Position numbers and translations under genes: made by a program. From Rudanella lutea DSM 19387 (GTDB lineage: Bacteria; Bacteroidota; Bacteroidia; Cytophagales; Spirosomataceae): a stretch of 64,000 nt of DNA. The stretch spans positions 2,710,694-2,774,693 of the forward strand of contig NZ_KB913013.1 in assembly GCF_000383955.1 (NCBI RefSeq). The letters run 5' to 3'. This document shows, one piece after another, positions 51,639 through 62,384 of the stretch (positions within the stretch are counted from its first letter, which is position 1; every line of letters begins with the position of its first letter). The notes under the pieces are model-generated. The model was not told the origin of the DNA. It worked only from the letters and a program-made list of their open reading frames with translations, and ran no database searches.

Positions 51639-52739
51639 ATGAAACACACGCAACAGCCGGAGGCTTTATTGGTTTTGCAGGATGGTTCCGTTTACAGGGG
51701 ATTAGCGCTCGGAAAGCGCGGTACAGCAGGGGGCGAAATCTGCTTCAACACGGGTATGACGGGGTATCAGGAGATTTATACCGACCCTTCTTACTACGGC
51801 CAGGTGATTATCAATACCACCTCGCACATCGGTAATTACGGCGTGCAACACCAGTTGGAAGAAGAATCAAACGGCGTTAAAGTACGCGGTATGGTGTGCA
51901 ATTTCTTCTCGCAGGTGCACTCCCGGTTTACGGCCGATGGTTCGCTGCAGGACTATTTCGAGAAGGCCAATATCGTGGGTATCCACGGCATTGACACTCG
52001 GCAACTGGTTCGCTACATCCGGGATAAAGGCGTGATGAACTGTATTATCTCGTCGGAAATTCTTGACCCCGTTCAGCTCTTAGCCGAGTTGAATAAAGTG
52101 CCCGACATGGCCGGGCTGGAGCTGTCGTCGGAGGTATGTACGCAGCAAACGTACGAACTAGGGCAGGAAGATGCCCGGCTGAAAGTGGCCGTGCTCGACC
52201 TGGGCGTGAAAAAAAGCATCCTGAGCAACCTCACCGACCGGGGCGCTTACTGCAAGGTTTTTCCGGCCCGTACTCCGTTTGAAGAACTGGCCGCCTGGAA
52301 TCCCGACGGCTTCTTTATCTCGAATGGCCCTGGCGATCCGGCTGCCATGCCCTACGCCGTTGAAACGGTGAAACAGGCATTAGCTACCGAAAAGCCTTTG
52401 TTTGGTATTTGCCTGGGTCACCAGATCCTATCGCTGGCCAGCGGCATCTCGACGTACAAAATGCACAACGGCCACCGTGGATTGAACCACCCGGTCAAGA
52501 ACCTGATTACGGGTCTTTGCGAGATTACGTCGCAGAATCACGGCTTTGCCGTGAAAGGCGACGACGTTCGGGATACCAATAACGTGGAGGTTACCCACCT
52601 CAATCTGAACGATAATACCATCGAGGGCATTCGGCGGAAAGACAAACCCGCTTTCTCGGTTCAGTACCACCCGGAGGCCTCGCCCGGCCCGCACGACTCT
52701 CGCTATTTGTTCGATGAGTTTGTGCAGCTGATGCATTAA
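51639..52739 (+). CDS. carA: Carbamoyl phosphate synthase small subunit
   Basis: A 366-residue glutaminase subunit supplying ammonia for carbamoyl phosphate (arginine, pyrimidines). The N-terminal CPSase domain is followed by class I glutamine amidotransferase: nucleophile Cys in FGICLGHQILSLA near residue 250, His/Glu in YHPEASPGPHDS near residue 345. carB is not adjacent. It is flanked by terminators on both sides. Confidence 0.97.
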   Translation: MKHTQQPEALLVLQDGSVYRGLALGKRGTAGGEICFNTGMTGYQEIYTDPSYYGQVIINTTSHIGNYGVQHQLEEESNGVKVRGMVCNFFSQVHSRFTADGSLQDYFEKANIVGIHGIDTRQLVRYIRDKGVMNCIISSEILDPVQLLAELNKVPDMAGLELSSEVCTQQTYELGQEDARLKVAVLDLGVKKSILSNLTDRGAYCKVFPARTPFEELAAWNPDGFFISNGPGDPAAMPYAVETVKQALATEKPLFGICLGHQILSLASGISTYKMHNGHRGLNHPVKNLITGLCEITSQNHGFAVKGDDVRDTNNVEVTHLNLNDNTIEGIRRKDKPAFSVQYHPEASPGPHDSRYLFDEFVQLMH

Positions 52740-52744
52740 TACAG

Positions 52745-52777
52745 AAAGCCCGGTAGAAACGATCTACCGGGCTTTTC
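52745..52777 (+). terminator. Terminator after carA
   Basis: Perfect 13-bp stem AAAGCCCGGTAGA / TCTACCGGGCTTT with 5-base loop and T-run. Confidence 0.92.
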
Positions 52778-52805
52778 TCATCTACACCGATACCTATTCT
52801 GGAAC

Positions 52806-54410
52806 TTACTTACAATACATTTCAGCTTTTATCTTAAGCGCCCAAGTAGCCTTATCCACCAGGTAGTCATTCTGCCGAAGTGGCCACGATGCCCCCCCAT
52901 CAGTACTGGCCCGAAAATCGTAGCGCTGTCCTACCCGAAGCTTATACGATGTCACGTTCCGCTGTGTACGCGTGGCCGAGACCAGATCGCGCCAGTTGTC
53001 TTTTCCCACTTCGCTGTACTGAGTGAGCATAAGAGCGGGCAGGGAGGCCTCATCCAGCAGTTTGCCCTGTGGGCACGAAAACTGAAACTGAAGCTGCATG
53101 GATGGAGGCACCGGCAATTCGTTTAATAGCAGCGGTATGGGCGTTTGGTCGCAGGAAGTAGCCGGAGCCGACTCACCGATCAGACCTCCCTTTGCTCCCT
53201 TTCCCCAGGCATCGGTCTCATCGAAAACCCGGAGTATAAACGACCGGCCCGCTTCCTGATTGGCAATCGCGATCCGATCATTGTTATTCACCCCCGCAAA
53301 AAACGTAGTAACCACCGCCTTGGTCTGGGCATCAATCAGCTGGCACTTGTATTTCACATCCACGCCCGTCAGCTTACTACGCACGCTAAACACCGGCCCA
53401 AGCGAACATACAGGGGTTGTCCAGGCAGCGATGTACGAAACAGCCTGCGTAAAACGGGCCTGCAAGGTCAATCGACCGGTACTGGCCTCTCGAACTACTA
53501 TACCTGCTTTTTCGGGTTTCCAAACACCCGTAACAGCATCGTAACTGAACAAGGGGATACTGTCGCCGGGCTGAATAGTACGGCCCGCTCGCGGATTTAC
53601 TGTTCCCGGATTTAGATCCATGTTCAACTCACCCGGCTGTGATAATTGCTGCACCAGCTGAAAGTCTTCGTTGAATACCTTAATCGATATTGAACCAGCA
53701 ACGGATTGAGCCCGGAGTGATGTGCCAGCCCCTACCCCAACCACATTAGAAAAAACGGGTCCACCGGGCAATTGTCCGGCCGCATTGCCCGTTCGCGCGT
53801 TGGTATGAATAAGCTGGAGAGTCAGTTTTCCGCTTACAGGTTTACCCTCCCGGTCGGTAAACGACGTCCCCGACGGAATCTGTACCCGCGCCATATCGCC
53901 CTGAGCCGTTGGGCTGGTATGCAGCGAAAGTATGGTTCCTGTATTGGCTGGTTGCCCGCTTTGGTCGGCAGGAGTCATACCAACGGGGGGCTTTGAAAGG
54001 CTAATCAACGGAAGCGAGCGTACCTGCCGATTACCATTGGTCAGTACAAACGGCTGCACAACGGTCAGATAATCGGGCGTAACAATGGCCACCGTAAAGC
54101 GAAACGGGCGTTGTGCAGATGGCATCACTTCGGGCGAAACGGCCAGTAACAACACCCCGTCGGTCGTGATTTTGTACTTTTTTGAATTGAGCGTCGTAAC
54201 TACCGCATTGGCGTCGGGCCCACTAATAATAATACGGCTATTGGCCGGTAGCGGATTTCCGGCCGGATCGTACAACCGGCATTCAATAACCCCACTCTGA
54301 ATAGGGTCTTTAAGGCCGATTGTAACGCCTTCCAGCGGATTTTGGCAAGCTTCCAGACCTAGAAACAAGCTCAGTAAAAACAGGGCGAGTACGTACAGAT
54401 AGCGATTCAT
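52806..54410 (-). CDS. Lipoprotein of unknown function with beta-rich domains
   Basis: A 534-residue protein with a lipoprotein signal (hydrophobic core, then GLEAC, Cys near residue 22). The mature part is beta-rich: an N-terminal module about residues 40-135, then a segment IPSGTSFTDREGKPVSG near residue 195. That segment looks like a ZU5-like or adhesion-type beta sandwich seen in Bacteroidota surface proteins. A C-terminal half with several Cys (last residues MYCK) follows. I do not recognise the family. It is 18 bases downstream of the beta-barrel gene at 54429, so the pair is probably an operon. Confidence 0.75.
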   Translation of the reverse strand: MNRYLYVLALFLLSLFLGLEACQNPLEGVTIGLKDPIQSGVIECRLYDPAGNPLPANSRIIISGPDANAVVTTLNSKKYKITTDGVLLLAVSPEVMPSAQRPFRFTVAIVTPDYLTVVQPFVLTNGNRQVRSLPLISLSKPPVGMTPADQSGQPANTGTILSLHTSPTAQGDMARVQIPSGTSFTDREGKPVSGKLTLQLIHTNARTGNAAGQLPGGPVFSNVVGVGAGTSLRAQSVAGSISIKVFNEDFQLVQQLSQPGELNMDLNPGTVNPRAGRTIQPGDSIPLFSYDAVTGVWKPEKAGIVVREASTGRLTLQARFTQAVSYIAAWTTPVCSLGPVFSVRSKLTGVDVKYKCQLIDAQTKAVVTTFFAGVNNNDRIAIANQEAGRSFILRVFDETDAWGKGAKGGLIGESAPATSCDQTPIPLLLNELPVPPSMQLQFQFSCPQGKLLDEASLPALMLTQYSEVGKDNWRDLVSATRTQRNVTSYKLRVGQRYDFRASTDGGASWPLRQNDYLVDKATWALKIKAEMYCK

Positions 54411-54428
54411 AACGAATGTCTTGATGAA

Positions 54429-55199
54429 TTAAGGAAGCCGATACGTCAGCGAGATAGTCAGCGTTGGCAGAAAACGATAACCCGACAGATTGCGCTCCAC
54501 AGTTGGGATTTGTTCATCGATCGTCGTAGTTTCCAAAAACCCGCTATAATCGAGCGAGACACGAGGCTTCCCCATGTAGAAAAAGCCCATTTCGCCCCCT
54601 ACACTTAGCCTGCGTTTAGGCACTACCTTGCCGAGCCCCACGCCCACGTAAGGCATAAACCGCTGCCACCGGAAGCCCAAATCAACAATACCTACGTCTT
54701 CGGGTGTAAGCTCCAGCCCATCGAAATTCAGTTTATCTTCGGCATGAATTCGGAGGTTCAGCGATGGATGCCAATTGTACGCAATGCTGGTGGCTACGTA
54801 CAGGCTACGGCCCTTGAGAACCTGCCAGCGCGCACCCAACTCAGCCATACCGACCATAAAATCGGGTTGGAGTATGATATAGGCACTCTTATCCAGATTG
54901 ACCCGATTCGGCTTTCGATATGCCAGATACTGACCCCCAATGCGCAGCATCAACCGACCCGAATACCCTAACGAACGATTGTAGAACCCGCGAACCCCTA
55001 AGACACCAGCCTGAATACTTGCCGACTGCGCAACTCGATGAACGCCAGTATCAGCCGGTGCAACCGAGGGCCCAAGGCCATGCATGCTACCGGCCACGCT
55101 CACCTCTGTATGAACTAATCGACTTCCAGCTATTACAGATGTGTGCAGGCTTACCCACAAGGCGCCAGCACACAGGGCGACACGTAGCAGTGATTTCAT
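54429..55199 (-). CDS. Outer membrane beta-barrel protein
   Basis: A 256-residue protein with a signal peptide (ends SVIAGS) and an alternating beta pattern ending in a short aromatic strand (TLTISLTYRLP). It resembles small porin-like or OmpW/OprF-type barrels without a known ligand. It is the first gene of a probable two-gene operon with the lipoprotein at 52806, hinting at a surface assembly. Confidence 0.75.
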   Translation of the reverse strand: MKSLLRVALCAGALWVSLHTSVIAGSRLVHTEVSVAGSMHGLGPSVAPADTGVHRVAQSASIQAGVLGVRGFYNRSLGYSGRLMLRIGGQYLAYRKPNRVNLDKSAYIILQPDFMVGMAELGARWQVLKGRSLYVATSIAYNWHPSLNLRIHAEDKLNFDGLELTPEDVGIVDLGFRWQRFMPYVGVGLGKVVPKRRLSVGGEMGFFYMGKPRVSLDYSGFLETTTIDEQIPTVERNLSGYRFLPTLTISLTYRLP

Positions 55200-56801
<1,602 letters not shown>

Positions 56802-56903
56802 TGGATAATGCACAATGAATAGTGTGTAATGCACACGTTGAGTTGGAGCTCCCTACTCAGTACGCATTGCCCATTATTCATTGTGCATTACACCGTATTC
56901 ATT
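56802..56903. repeat. Heptad inverted-repeat element R13 (eno-divIC)
   Basis: Left arm words GGATAAT, GCACAAT, GAATAGT, GTGTAAT, GCACACG (56803-56837). The right arm (56869-56903) is the complement of GAATACG, GTGTAAT, GCACAAT, GAATAAT. The arm words match but are shifted, so several pairing registers are possible. Confidence 0.88.
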
Positions 56904-57215
56904 ATGAAGCGTCTCCTCCGATATGGCCGTAACTTTTACGTAGCCACAGGCGTTGGCCTGCTGGTCTGGATGTTGGCGTTTGATGCAAACGACTTGTTTG
57001 CGCAGTTTCGCAACTGGTGGACACTCCGGGACCTGGAAGAAAGCAAAGCCTTTTACCAGTCGGCCATCAAACGGGTACAGAATCAGCGTAAACTTGTATT
57101 GGGTACCGATCAGCTCCGGGAGAAGTACGCCCGCGAGCGGTATCTCATGAAAAAGCCAACCGAAGACGTGTACGTGCTGGTTGACGAAAATAACGAACCG
57201 ATAGAAAAACAGTGA
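56904..57215 (+). CDS. DivIC/FtsB-like septum formation initiator
   Basis: A 103-residue protein with a short cytoplasmic N-terminus (MKRLLRYGRNFY), one membrane helix (VATGVGLLVWMLAF) and a coiled coil rich in Leu/Glu/Lys (LRDLEESKAFYQSAIKRVQ). YLMKKPTEDVYVLVDE follows, as in the FtsB/DivIC family of divisome proteins. Bacteroidota often place this gene after eno. The start is ATG at 56904, the end of R13. Confidence 0.85.
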   Translation: MKRLLRYGRNFYVATGVGLLVWMLAFDANDLFAQFRNWWTLRDLEESKAFYQSAIKRVQNQRKLVLGTDQLREKYARERYLMKKPTEDVYVLVDENNEPIEKQ

Positions 57216-57317
57216 ACAGTCATCAGTGAACAGTAAACAGTAAACAGTAGGCAAGTGTATATTGCTAATTGTTCGTTACTAACTGTTCGCTGCTCGTTGT
57301 TAACTGTTCACTGAAAA
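57213..57317. repeat. Heptad inverted-repeat element R14 (divIC-phosphatase)
   Basis: The left arm begins inside the stop codon: GAACAGT, CATCAGT, GAACAGT, AAACAGT, AAACAGT. The right arm (57266-57312) is complementary, with GAACAGT and GAACAAT words. It ends just before the phosphatase ATG. Confidence 0.9.
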
Positions 57318-57815
57318 ATGCTTTCCGTTCTCTTCGTTTGTCTGGGTAACATTTGCCGGTCACCGGTTGCCGAAGGTATCTTCCGTAGTTTGGTAGCTCA
57401 GCGAGGACTGGAAAACGAAATCAGCTGCGACTCGGCGGGCACCTCTTCGTATCATCTGGGTGAATTACCCGACCGGCGAACCCGCCAAAACGCACAGGAA
57501 CACGGCCTGAACCTCACCCATCGGGCACGCCGGATGATCGGCGAAGACCTCGCTCAGTTTACGTATTTCGTAGCAATGGACGAGGCCAATTTCGACGCGG
57601 TGCTGAAACTCAGTCAGCGGAGCCTCGGGCTGGTGAGCGACGAAAACATCTTTCTCCTTCGTGAATTTGATCCGGTTGTTGGTGATGACCCCAACGTGCC
57701 CGACCCTTACTACGAGGGCCCCGAGGTATTCGAAGAGGTTTACCAGATTACCTACCGCTGCTGTGAGCAGCTGCTCAATTATTTGCAGGAAATACACCAG
57801 TTAAATGGCGAATGA
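57318..57815 (+). CDS. Low-molecular-weight protein tyrosine phosphatase
   Basis: A 165-residue enzyme with the P-loop CLGNICRS (nucleophile Cys8, Arg14) and the general-acid loop VPDPYYEGP near residue 130. In bacteria such phosphatases often act on tyrosine kinases of capsule or exopolysaccharide synthesis; no such gene is adjacent. It lies between two repeat spacers, R14 and R15. Confidence 0.94.
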   Translation: MLSVLFVCLGNICRSPVAEGIFRSLVAQRGLENEISCDSAGTSSYHLGELPDRRTRQNAQEHGLNLTHRARRMIGEDLAQFTYFVAMDEANFDAVLKLSQRSLGLVSDENIFLLREFDPVVGDDPNVPDPYYEGPEVFEEVYQITYRCCEQLLNYLQEIHQLNGE

Positions 57816-57905
57816 GTGAATGGCGAAAGAGCGGTAGTATATTTTACTCTTTGCCGAGCGCGGCCCGCACTCTTTCACTCTTTCACTCTTTCACTCTTTT
57901 GCTTT
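57814..57905. repeat. Octad inverted-repeat element R15 (phosphatase-gpmI)
   Basis: The right arm (57870-57901) is four near-perfect copies of CACTCTTT. The left arm (57814-57838) carries complementary AGTGAATG and AAAGAGCG words. It ends directly before the gpmI start codon. Confidence 0.88.
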
Positions 57906-59486
57906 ATGGAAAAAAACGTCATACTTCTCATTCTCGACGGTTGGGGCATTGCTACGCAGCTCGAACGGTCGGCGCTGGCAGCCGCCAAAACGCCTTTTAT
58001 CGACTCGCTTTTCACCCAATACCCTCATAGCCGACTCGAAGCGTCGGGACTGGCCGTTGGCCTGCCTGCGGGTCAAATGGGCAACTCCGAAGTGGGGCAT
58101 ATGAACCTGGGGGCCGGTCGTATTGTGTATCAGGATCTGGTTAAGATCAACAAAGCCGTTGAAGAACACACCCTCGACACCGAGCCGGTGCTGGTCGATG
58201 CACTCAATTACGCTAAGCAAAACGGCAAAAAGGTACATTTTATCGGCCTGGTGTCTGACGGGGGCGTTCACTCGCACATCGATCACCTGAAGGGACTGTT
58301 ATCTATTGCCCATGCTAAAGGACTGAGCGACGTGTACGTGCATGCCTTCACCGACGGACGCGATACCGATCCTAAGAGTGGCCTCGGTTTTCTGAGCGAT
58401 CTGCAACAACACTTAGCCGCAACAACGGGAAAACTGGCCAGTGTAACAGGGCGATTCTACGCCATGGACCGCGACAATCGCTGGGAGCGAGTACGGCAGG
58501 CATACGATGTGATGGTACGCGGTTCGGGTACGCCCGTGGGAGCGGCCAACGTATTGCAGGCTATTCAGGCCTCATACGACGAAGGGGTCACCGACGAGTT
58601 CATTAAGCCAATTGTGGTCGCGCAGGAAGATGGCTCACCCGTAGCCACCATCGACGAAGGCGACGTCGTGCTGTGCTTCAACTTCCGCACCGACCGGGGC
58701 CGCGAAATCACGATCGCGCTCACGCAGCGTGATATCCCAGAGCAGGAAATGCAAAAACTGAATTTGTACTACCTGACCCTGACCAACTACGATAACGATT
58801 TTACCAACGTCCATGTCATCTACGACAAAGACAACCTCAACAATACCCTTGGCGAGGTAATCGCTGCTGCCGGCCGGACCCAGATTCGTATTGCCGAAAC
58901 AGAAAAGTACCCGCACGTGACCTTCTTCTTCTCGGGTGGCCGCGAGGAGCCTTTTGCCGGAGAAAAACGGTTGCTGTGCCAGTCGCCTAAGGAAATGACG
59001 GTGTATGATGCCGATGGCAACGCGACGGTTATTCCGGTAAAGACCTACGATCAGAAACCCGAAATGGCCGCCTACGATATTCGCGACGCCATTGTACCTG
59101 AGCTACAAAACAAAACGGCCAACTTTATCTGTCTCAACTTTGCCAACACCGATATGGTGGGCCATACGGGCGTATTTGAAGCCGTGGTGAAGGCAGCCGA
59201 GGCCGTTGATGCCTGCACGCAGGCCGTTACCGAGGCCGCTTTAGCCAGCGATTATTCGGTCATTATCATTGCCGACCACGGGAATGCCGATTACATGGTG
59301 AACGACGATGGTACACCCAACACGGCGCATACCACAAATCTGGTACCTTGTATTTTGGTCGACAATCAGTTGAAACCCGCTCTGCACGACGGCAAGCTCG
59401 CCGATGTAGCACCTACAATTCTGGAGCTGATGGGTATTGCCAAACCGAGTGAAATGAACGGCCAGAGTTTGATCCAACAAGCTTGA
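57906..59486 (+). CDS. gpmI: 2,3-bisphosphoglycerate-independent phosphoglycerate mutase
   Basis: A 526-residue metalloenzyme interconverting 3- and 2-phosphoglycerate. The first metal-ligand motif is LLILDGWG; the catalytic Ser lies in GQMGNSEVGHMNLGAGR near residue 60, and the second ligand set is IADHGNADYM near the end. The frame continues 30 codons upstream, but those residues are the translated repeat R15, so I start at MEKNVILL (57906). A strong terminator follows. Confidence 0.97.
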   Translation: MEKNVILLILDGWGIATQLERSALAAAKTPFIDSLFTQYPHSRLEASGLAVGLPAGQMGNSEVGHMNLGAGRIVYQDLVKINKAVEEHTLDTEPVLVDALNYAKQNGKKVHFIGLVSDGGVHSHIDHLKGLLSIAHAKGLSDVYVHAFTDGRDTDPKSGLGFLSDLQQHLAATTGKLASVTGRFYAMDRDNRWERVRQAYDVMVRGSGTPVGAANVLQAIQASYDEGVTDEFIKPIVVAQEDGSPVATIDEGDVVLCFNFRTDRGREITIALTQRDIPEQEMQKLNLYYLTLTNYDNDFTNVHVIYDKDNLNNTLGEVIAAAGRTQIRIAETEKYPHVTFFFSGGREEPFAGEKRLLCQSPKEMTVYDADGNATVIPVKTYDQKPEMAAYDIRDAIVPELQNKTANFICLNFANTDMVGHTGVFEAVVKAAEAVDACTQAVTEAALASDYSVIIIADHGNADYMVNDDGTPNTAHTTNLVPCILVDNQLKPALHDGKLADVAPTILELMGIAKPSEMNGQSLIQQA

Positions 59487-59523
59487 ACGTCTTACCACTA
59501 AAGTACGTTTAGTCGAATACAAA

Positions 59524-59559
59524 TGGCCCTCTGCTATTGAAGTAGAGGGCCCTTTTTTA
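59524..59559 (+). terminator. Terminator after gpmI
   Basis: Stem GGCCCTCT / AGAGGGCC (59525-59532 with 59544-59551) followed by T6. Confidence 0.9.
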
Positions 59560-59566
59560 CCGTTTT

Positions 59567-60136
59567 ATGACACGTATTCTCCTTGTTTTTGCCGCTATAC
59601 TTTTGGTTTCATGTGATAACTCAAACGAGCAAACTGTAGCCAAACCTGTGTACTTCGATGTAGCCGGGTACGTGTCGAGGCAAATTGAGAAACTGGCCGC
59701 TCAAAAGCCAACGGTAGAGAAAAACGCCTTCATCAGCGGAAAAACGAATCTGCAAACCACTGCCCAAATCGACTGGGCCAAAGAGCTGGAACTATTTAAG
59801 CAAGCCGATATAAACAAGCCAGCGTTTCGAACCAGTTACACCATTACCCGCCCCGACTCACTCACGTACGAGTACACGCTGAAATCGACTGAAGAGAAAC
59901 TCACCGTACGGTCGCTGCTGGTGCGGCTCGACTCCACAACGCGCCAGCCGGTTCAGATCCAGGCCATTCTGAAAACCGAAAACCCATTGTACATGTCGGA
60001 GCGCCGACTCCTGCTGATTAGCGGCTCCGAGGCCGGGCAGGGATGGGGTGTGCGTAGTTACCAGATTGAAGGTTTCGAGCAGCTTACCTACTTCGACCGG
60101 AACAATTTCCGGATAAACGGGCATATCGCCCAGTAA
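59567..60136 (+). CDS. Lipoprotein of unknown function
   Basis: A 189-residue protein with lipobox LLVSC (Cys near residue 16). The mature part begins with an Asn/Glu/Lys-rich stretch, then a DVAGYVSRQIEKL helix. A beta-rich C-terminal half follows (YEYTLKSTEEKLTVRSLLVRL in part; GVRSYQIEGFEQLTYF). I do not recognise a domain. It stands alone after the gpmI terminator. Confidence 0.75.
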   Translation: MTRILLVFAAILLVSCDNSNEQTVAKPVYFDVAGYVSRQIEKLAAQKPTVEKNAFISGKTNLQTTAQIDWAKELELFKQADINKPAFRTSYTITRPDSLTYEYTLKSTEEKLTVRSLLVRLDSTTRQPVQIQAILKTENPLYMSERRLLLISGSEAGQGWGVRSYQIEGFEQLTYFDRNNFRINGHIAQ

Positions 60137-60369
60137 CCTAACACCTGTTTTCTGACTCATTATCACGGCCTTCCATTAGGAAGGGCCCAGGATCTCTGTA
60201 CGCTTTGGTCGGCAAGTTTTGGTACCCTATCGGTGCAAAACCCTTCTACATCGATAGTTACTTGATTGGTTGAATAGAACTATAGTTATTTGCTCCTGAC
60301 TGGAAGATGTCGCAGTAACGACGTATCCAGATAGTGTATCTGTTTTTTTTCACCTTTTCTATCATTCCT

Positions 60370-60963
60370 ATGAAACGACTGTCGCTTCTTGTTGCTGTTG
60401 CCCTTAGCTCACTGAGCACGTATGCCCAGACCTGGACCTTAGACAAATCACACAGCCGCCTTGGCTTTACAGTTACCCACCTGATGCTGACAGAAGTAGA
60501 CGGTAACTTCAAAACCATTGATGCCACCGTGACCTCGTCGAAGCCCGATCTGTCGGACGCCGTTTTCGAACTGACTGCCGACGTAAACAGCATCAACACC
60601 GAGAATGAGCGTCGGGATGGCCACCTGAAAAGCGCTGACTTCTTCGACACGGCGAAGTTTCCCACGCTGACGTTCAAGAGCACGTCGCTGAAGAAAGTAG
60701 AGGGTAAGAAATACAAACTCATGGGCGACCTGACCATGCATGGTGTAACCAAGCCGGTTACGCTCGATCTGGTTATGAACGGGCCTATCACTCAGGAGAC
60801 GCCCCGTGGTAAATCAGAAAAAGTTGGAATTAAAGTTAGTGGTACCCTGAAGCGGTCAGATTTTGGTGTTGGTTCCAGCTCAACGGCTGTTGTCAGCGAC
60901 GAGGTTGAACTGCGCGGTGCGGCCGAGTTTGCGAAGCAAAACGCTGTAACGGAGAAAAAATAA
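60370..60963 (+). CDS. YceI-family periplasmic lipid-binding protein
   Basis: A 197-residue exported lipocalin-like protein; signal peptide ends SLSTYAQ. Family hallmarks: WTLDKSHSRLGFTVTHLM at the mature start, DFFDTAKFPTLTFKST near residue 100 and GDLTMHGVTKPVTL. YceI proteins bind isoprenoid-type lipids. I start at MKRLSLLV (60370). A 233-base gap precedes it, with a bulged hairpin (60167-60187) but no clear promoter. Confidence 0.93.
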   Translation: MKRLSLLVAVALSSLSTYAQTWTLDKSHSRLGFTVTHLMLTEVDGNFKTIDATVTSSKPDLSDAVFELTADVNSINTENERRDGHLKSADFFDTAKFPTLTFKSTSLKKVEGKKYKLMGDLTMHGVTKPVTLDLVMNGPITQETPRGKSEKVGIKVSGTLKRSDFGVGSSSTAVVSDEVELRGAAEFAKQNAVTEKK

Positions 60964-60993
60964 GGGTGAATTTCGGTTTCTATACTCACACGC

Positions 60994-61026
60994 AAAAAAG
61001 GGGACTCAACTGAGTCCCCTTTTTTT
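60994..61026. terminator. Bidirectional terminator, YceI / TPM operon
   Basis: Near-perfect long stem GGGGACTCA / TGAGTCCCC extended by A6/T7, 2-base loop, between convergent genes. Confidence 0.92.
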
Positions 61027-61048
61027 ATCTTGTCAGCTCTTGCTGTTG

Positions 61049-61864
61049 CTAGTAATCGCCACCGGCACCACCACCTCCGAAGCTACCGCCCCCGAAGCCG
61101 CCAAAGTCGGAGCCACCTCCGCCACCTCCGCCCCAGCTACCCGATGAGCTACCCCATCCGGTGTAGGTGGTGTACGGAATAAACCAGCCTCCGCCACCTC
61201 CGCCCCGGTAGCGGTTGCCCCCACCCCGGCGGTTTATCCAGCTAAAGAGAATGATAACCGCCAGAATCAGGAAAATCCAGACAAAAATATCACCCCCATC
61301 GTCTTCACTGGCCGGTTCGGACTTGTACTCACCCTGTGCCCGCTTGATAATCTCGGTGGTAGCTGCGTCTAACCCCTGAAAGTATTGCTGCTGCTTAAAC
61401 GCCGGTGCAAGGATATTATCGACAATTCGGTTGGCTACCGCGTCGGGGATTGCCCCTTCGAGGCCGTAACCCGTGGCAATGTATATCTTACGGTCGCCAG
61501 TGGCCCAGGCTAACACCAGGCCATTGTTTTTACCTTTCTGCCCTACCCCCCATTTGCGGCCCACCTGAAAAGCAAAGTCACCGATGGGATACGGTTCGGT
61601 CGTTTTGACAATGACGAGGGTGATCTGCGTCGAGGTAGAATCGTTGTATCGGCGCAGCTTTTCTTCCAGAGTCGCCCGTTCGCCGGGTTGCAGAATACCC
61701 ACGTAGTCATTGACCAGACGGGGCGGATTGGGCCGGTCGGGGATAACATCGTTGGGGTTGCCTGTTTGCGCACGCACCGCCGTGCTCACCGTCAGGAGCA
61801 AAGCCAGTAGCCAGCATAGCCCAAACAGGCGTCGATTACGGAATATAGGATCGTTCACAAGCAA
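61049..61864 (-). CDS. TPM-domain membrane protein with Gly-rich tail (YgcG type)
   Basis: A 271-residue protein: signal peptide (ends AVRAQ), TPM domain (about 40-175; VNDYVGILQPGER, FAFQVGRKWGVGQKGKNNG, ATGYGLEGAIPD). One membrane helix follows (FVWIFLILAVIILFSW near 195), then a Gly/Ser/Trp-rich tail. No ATG exists at the start: TTG at 61864 directly follows the upstream stop (TGA-TTG), or GTG at 61858 is used. It is the last gene of the LemA-TPM-TPM operon, a widespread envelope module of unclear role. Confidence 0.88.
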   Translation of the reverse strand: MLVNDPIFRNRRLFGLCWLLALLLTVSTAVRAQTGNPNDVIPDRPNPPRLVNDYVGILQPGERATLEEKLRRYNDSTSTQITLVIVKTTEPYPIGDFAFQVGRKWGVGQKGKNNGLVLAWATGDRKIYIATGYGLEGAIPDAVANRIVDNILAPAFKQQQYFQGLDAATTEIIKRAQGEYKSEPASEDDGGDIFVWIFLILAVIILFSWINRRGGGNRYRGGGGGGWFIPYTTYTGWGSSSGSWGGGGGGGSDFGGFGGGSFGGGGAGGDY

Positions 61865-62290
61865 TCAGCTAAACGAAATATCGTCGGAGAGTTCATTGGA
61901 ATCGTCGGCCAGCCGGGGAAAATAGTGCTTCAGTTGCTCACCGGCCCGGGCTATACCACCAGCCAGCCCTTCGGCATACTGCCCCTGGGCAAAGTGCCGA
62001 CGCATCAGTTCTTTGGTTTCGTCCCAGAACCCGGCGGGCACCCGCGCATCAATTCCCTTATCGCCAATGACCGCAAACTTCCGATCATCAACGGCCAGGT
62101 AAAAAAGTACGCCGTTTTGTTCACGGGTTTGGTGCATACCTAAATGCGCAAACACCTCAATAGCCCGCGCCACCGGGTCGCCCGTCGGGCAAGGGCCTTC
62201 AATATGGACCCGAACCTCACCCGATGTGGCTAACTCAGCCTGCTTGATAGCGGCTATGATCTGTTGTTGCTGTTCGGCAGGGATCTGCAT
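61865..62290 (-). CDS. Small TPM-domain protein
   Basis: A 141-residue TPM-domain protein without signal peptide: SGEVRVHIEG near residue 20, VFAHLGMHQTREQNGVLFYLAVDDRKFAVIGDKGID in the middle (given in part) and a C-terminal helix. It is sandwiched between lemA and the larger TPM gene, abutting the latter. Role in the module unknown. Confidence 0.87.
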   Translation of the reverse strand: MQIPAEQQQQIIAAIKQAELATSGEVRVHIEGPCPTGDPVARAIEVFAHLGMHQTREQNGVLFYLAVDDRKFAVIGDKGIDARVPAGFWDETKELMRRHFAQGQYAEGLAGGIARAGEQLKHYFPRLADDSNELSDDISFS

Positions 62291-62384
62291 GGCTTAATGC
62301 GTAATGTGTAATGATGAATGCGTAATGAAAGAAGGTCAATCGTTGTGAACGTTCTTACGCATTACGCATTCATCATTCCGCATT
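62291..62384. repeat. Heptad inverted-repeat element R16 (TPM-lemA)
   Basis: Left arm 62297-62331: AATGCGT, AATGTGT, AATGATG, AATGCGT, AATGAAA. The right arm 62353-62384 gives AATGCGG, AATGATG, AATGCGT, AATGCGT on the minus strand. It abuts the stop of lemA. Confidence 0.92.

Noticed and set aside
57870-57901. CRISPR array or simple microsatellite
   Set aside because: Units are 8 bases with no spacers, and the complementary left arm shows it is one side of a palindromic element rather than a lone microsatellite.
57816-57905. N-terminal extension of gpmI
   Set aside because: The extra 30 codons are translated repeat R15, and the family starts with the metal-ligand motif right after the ATG at 57906.
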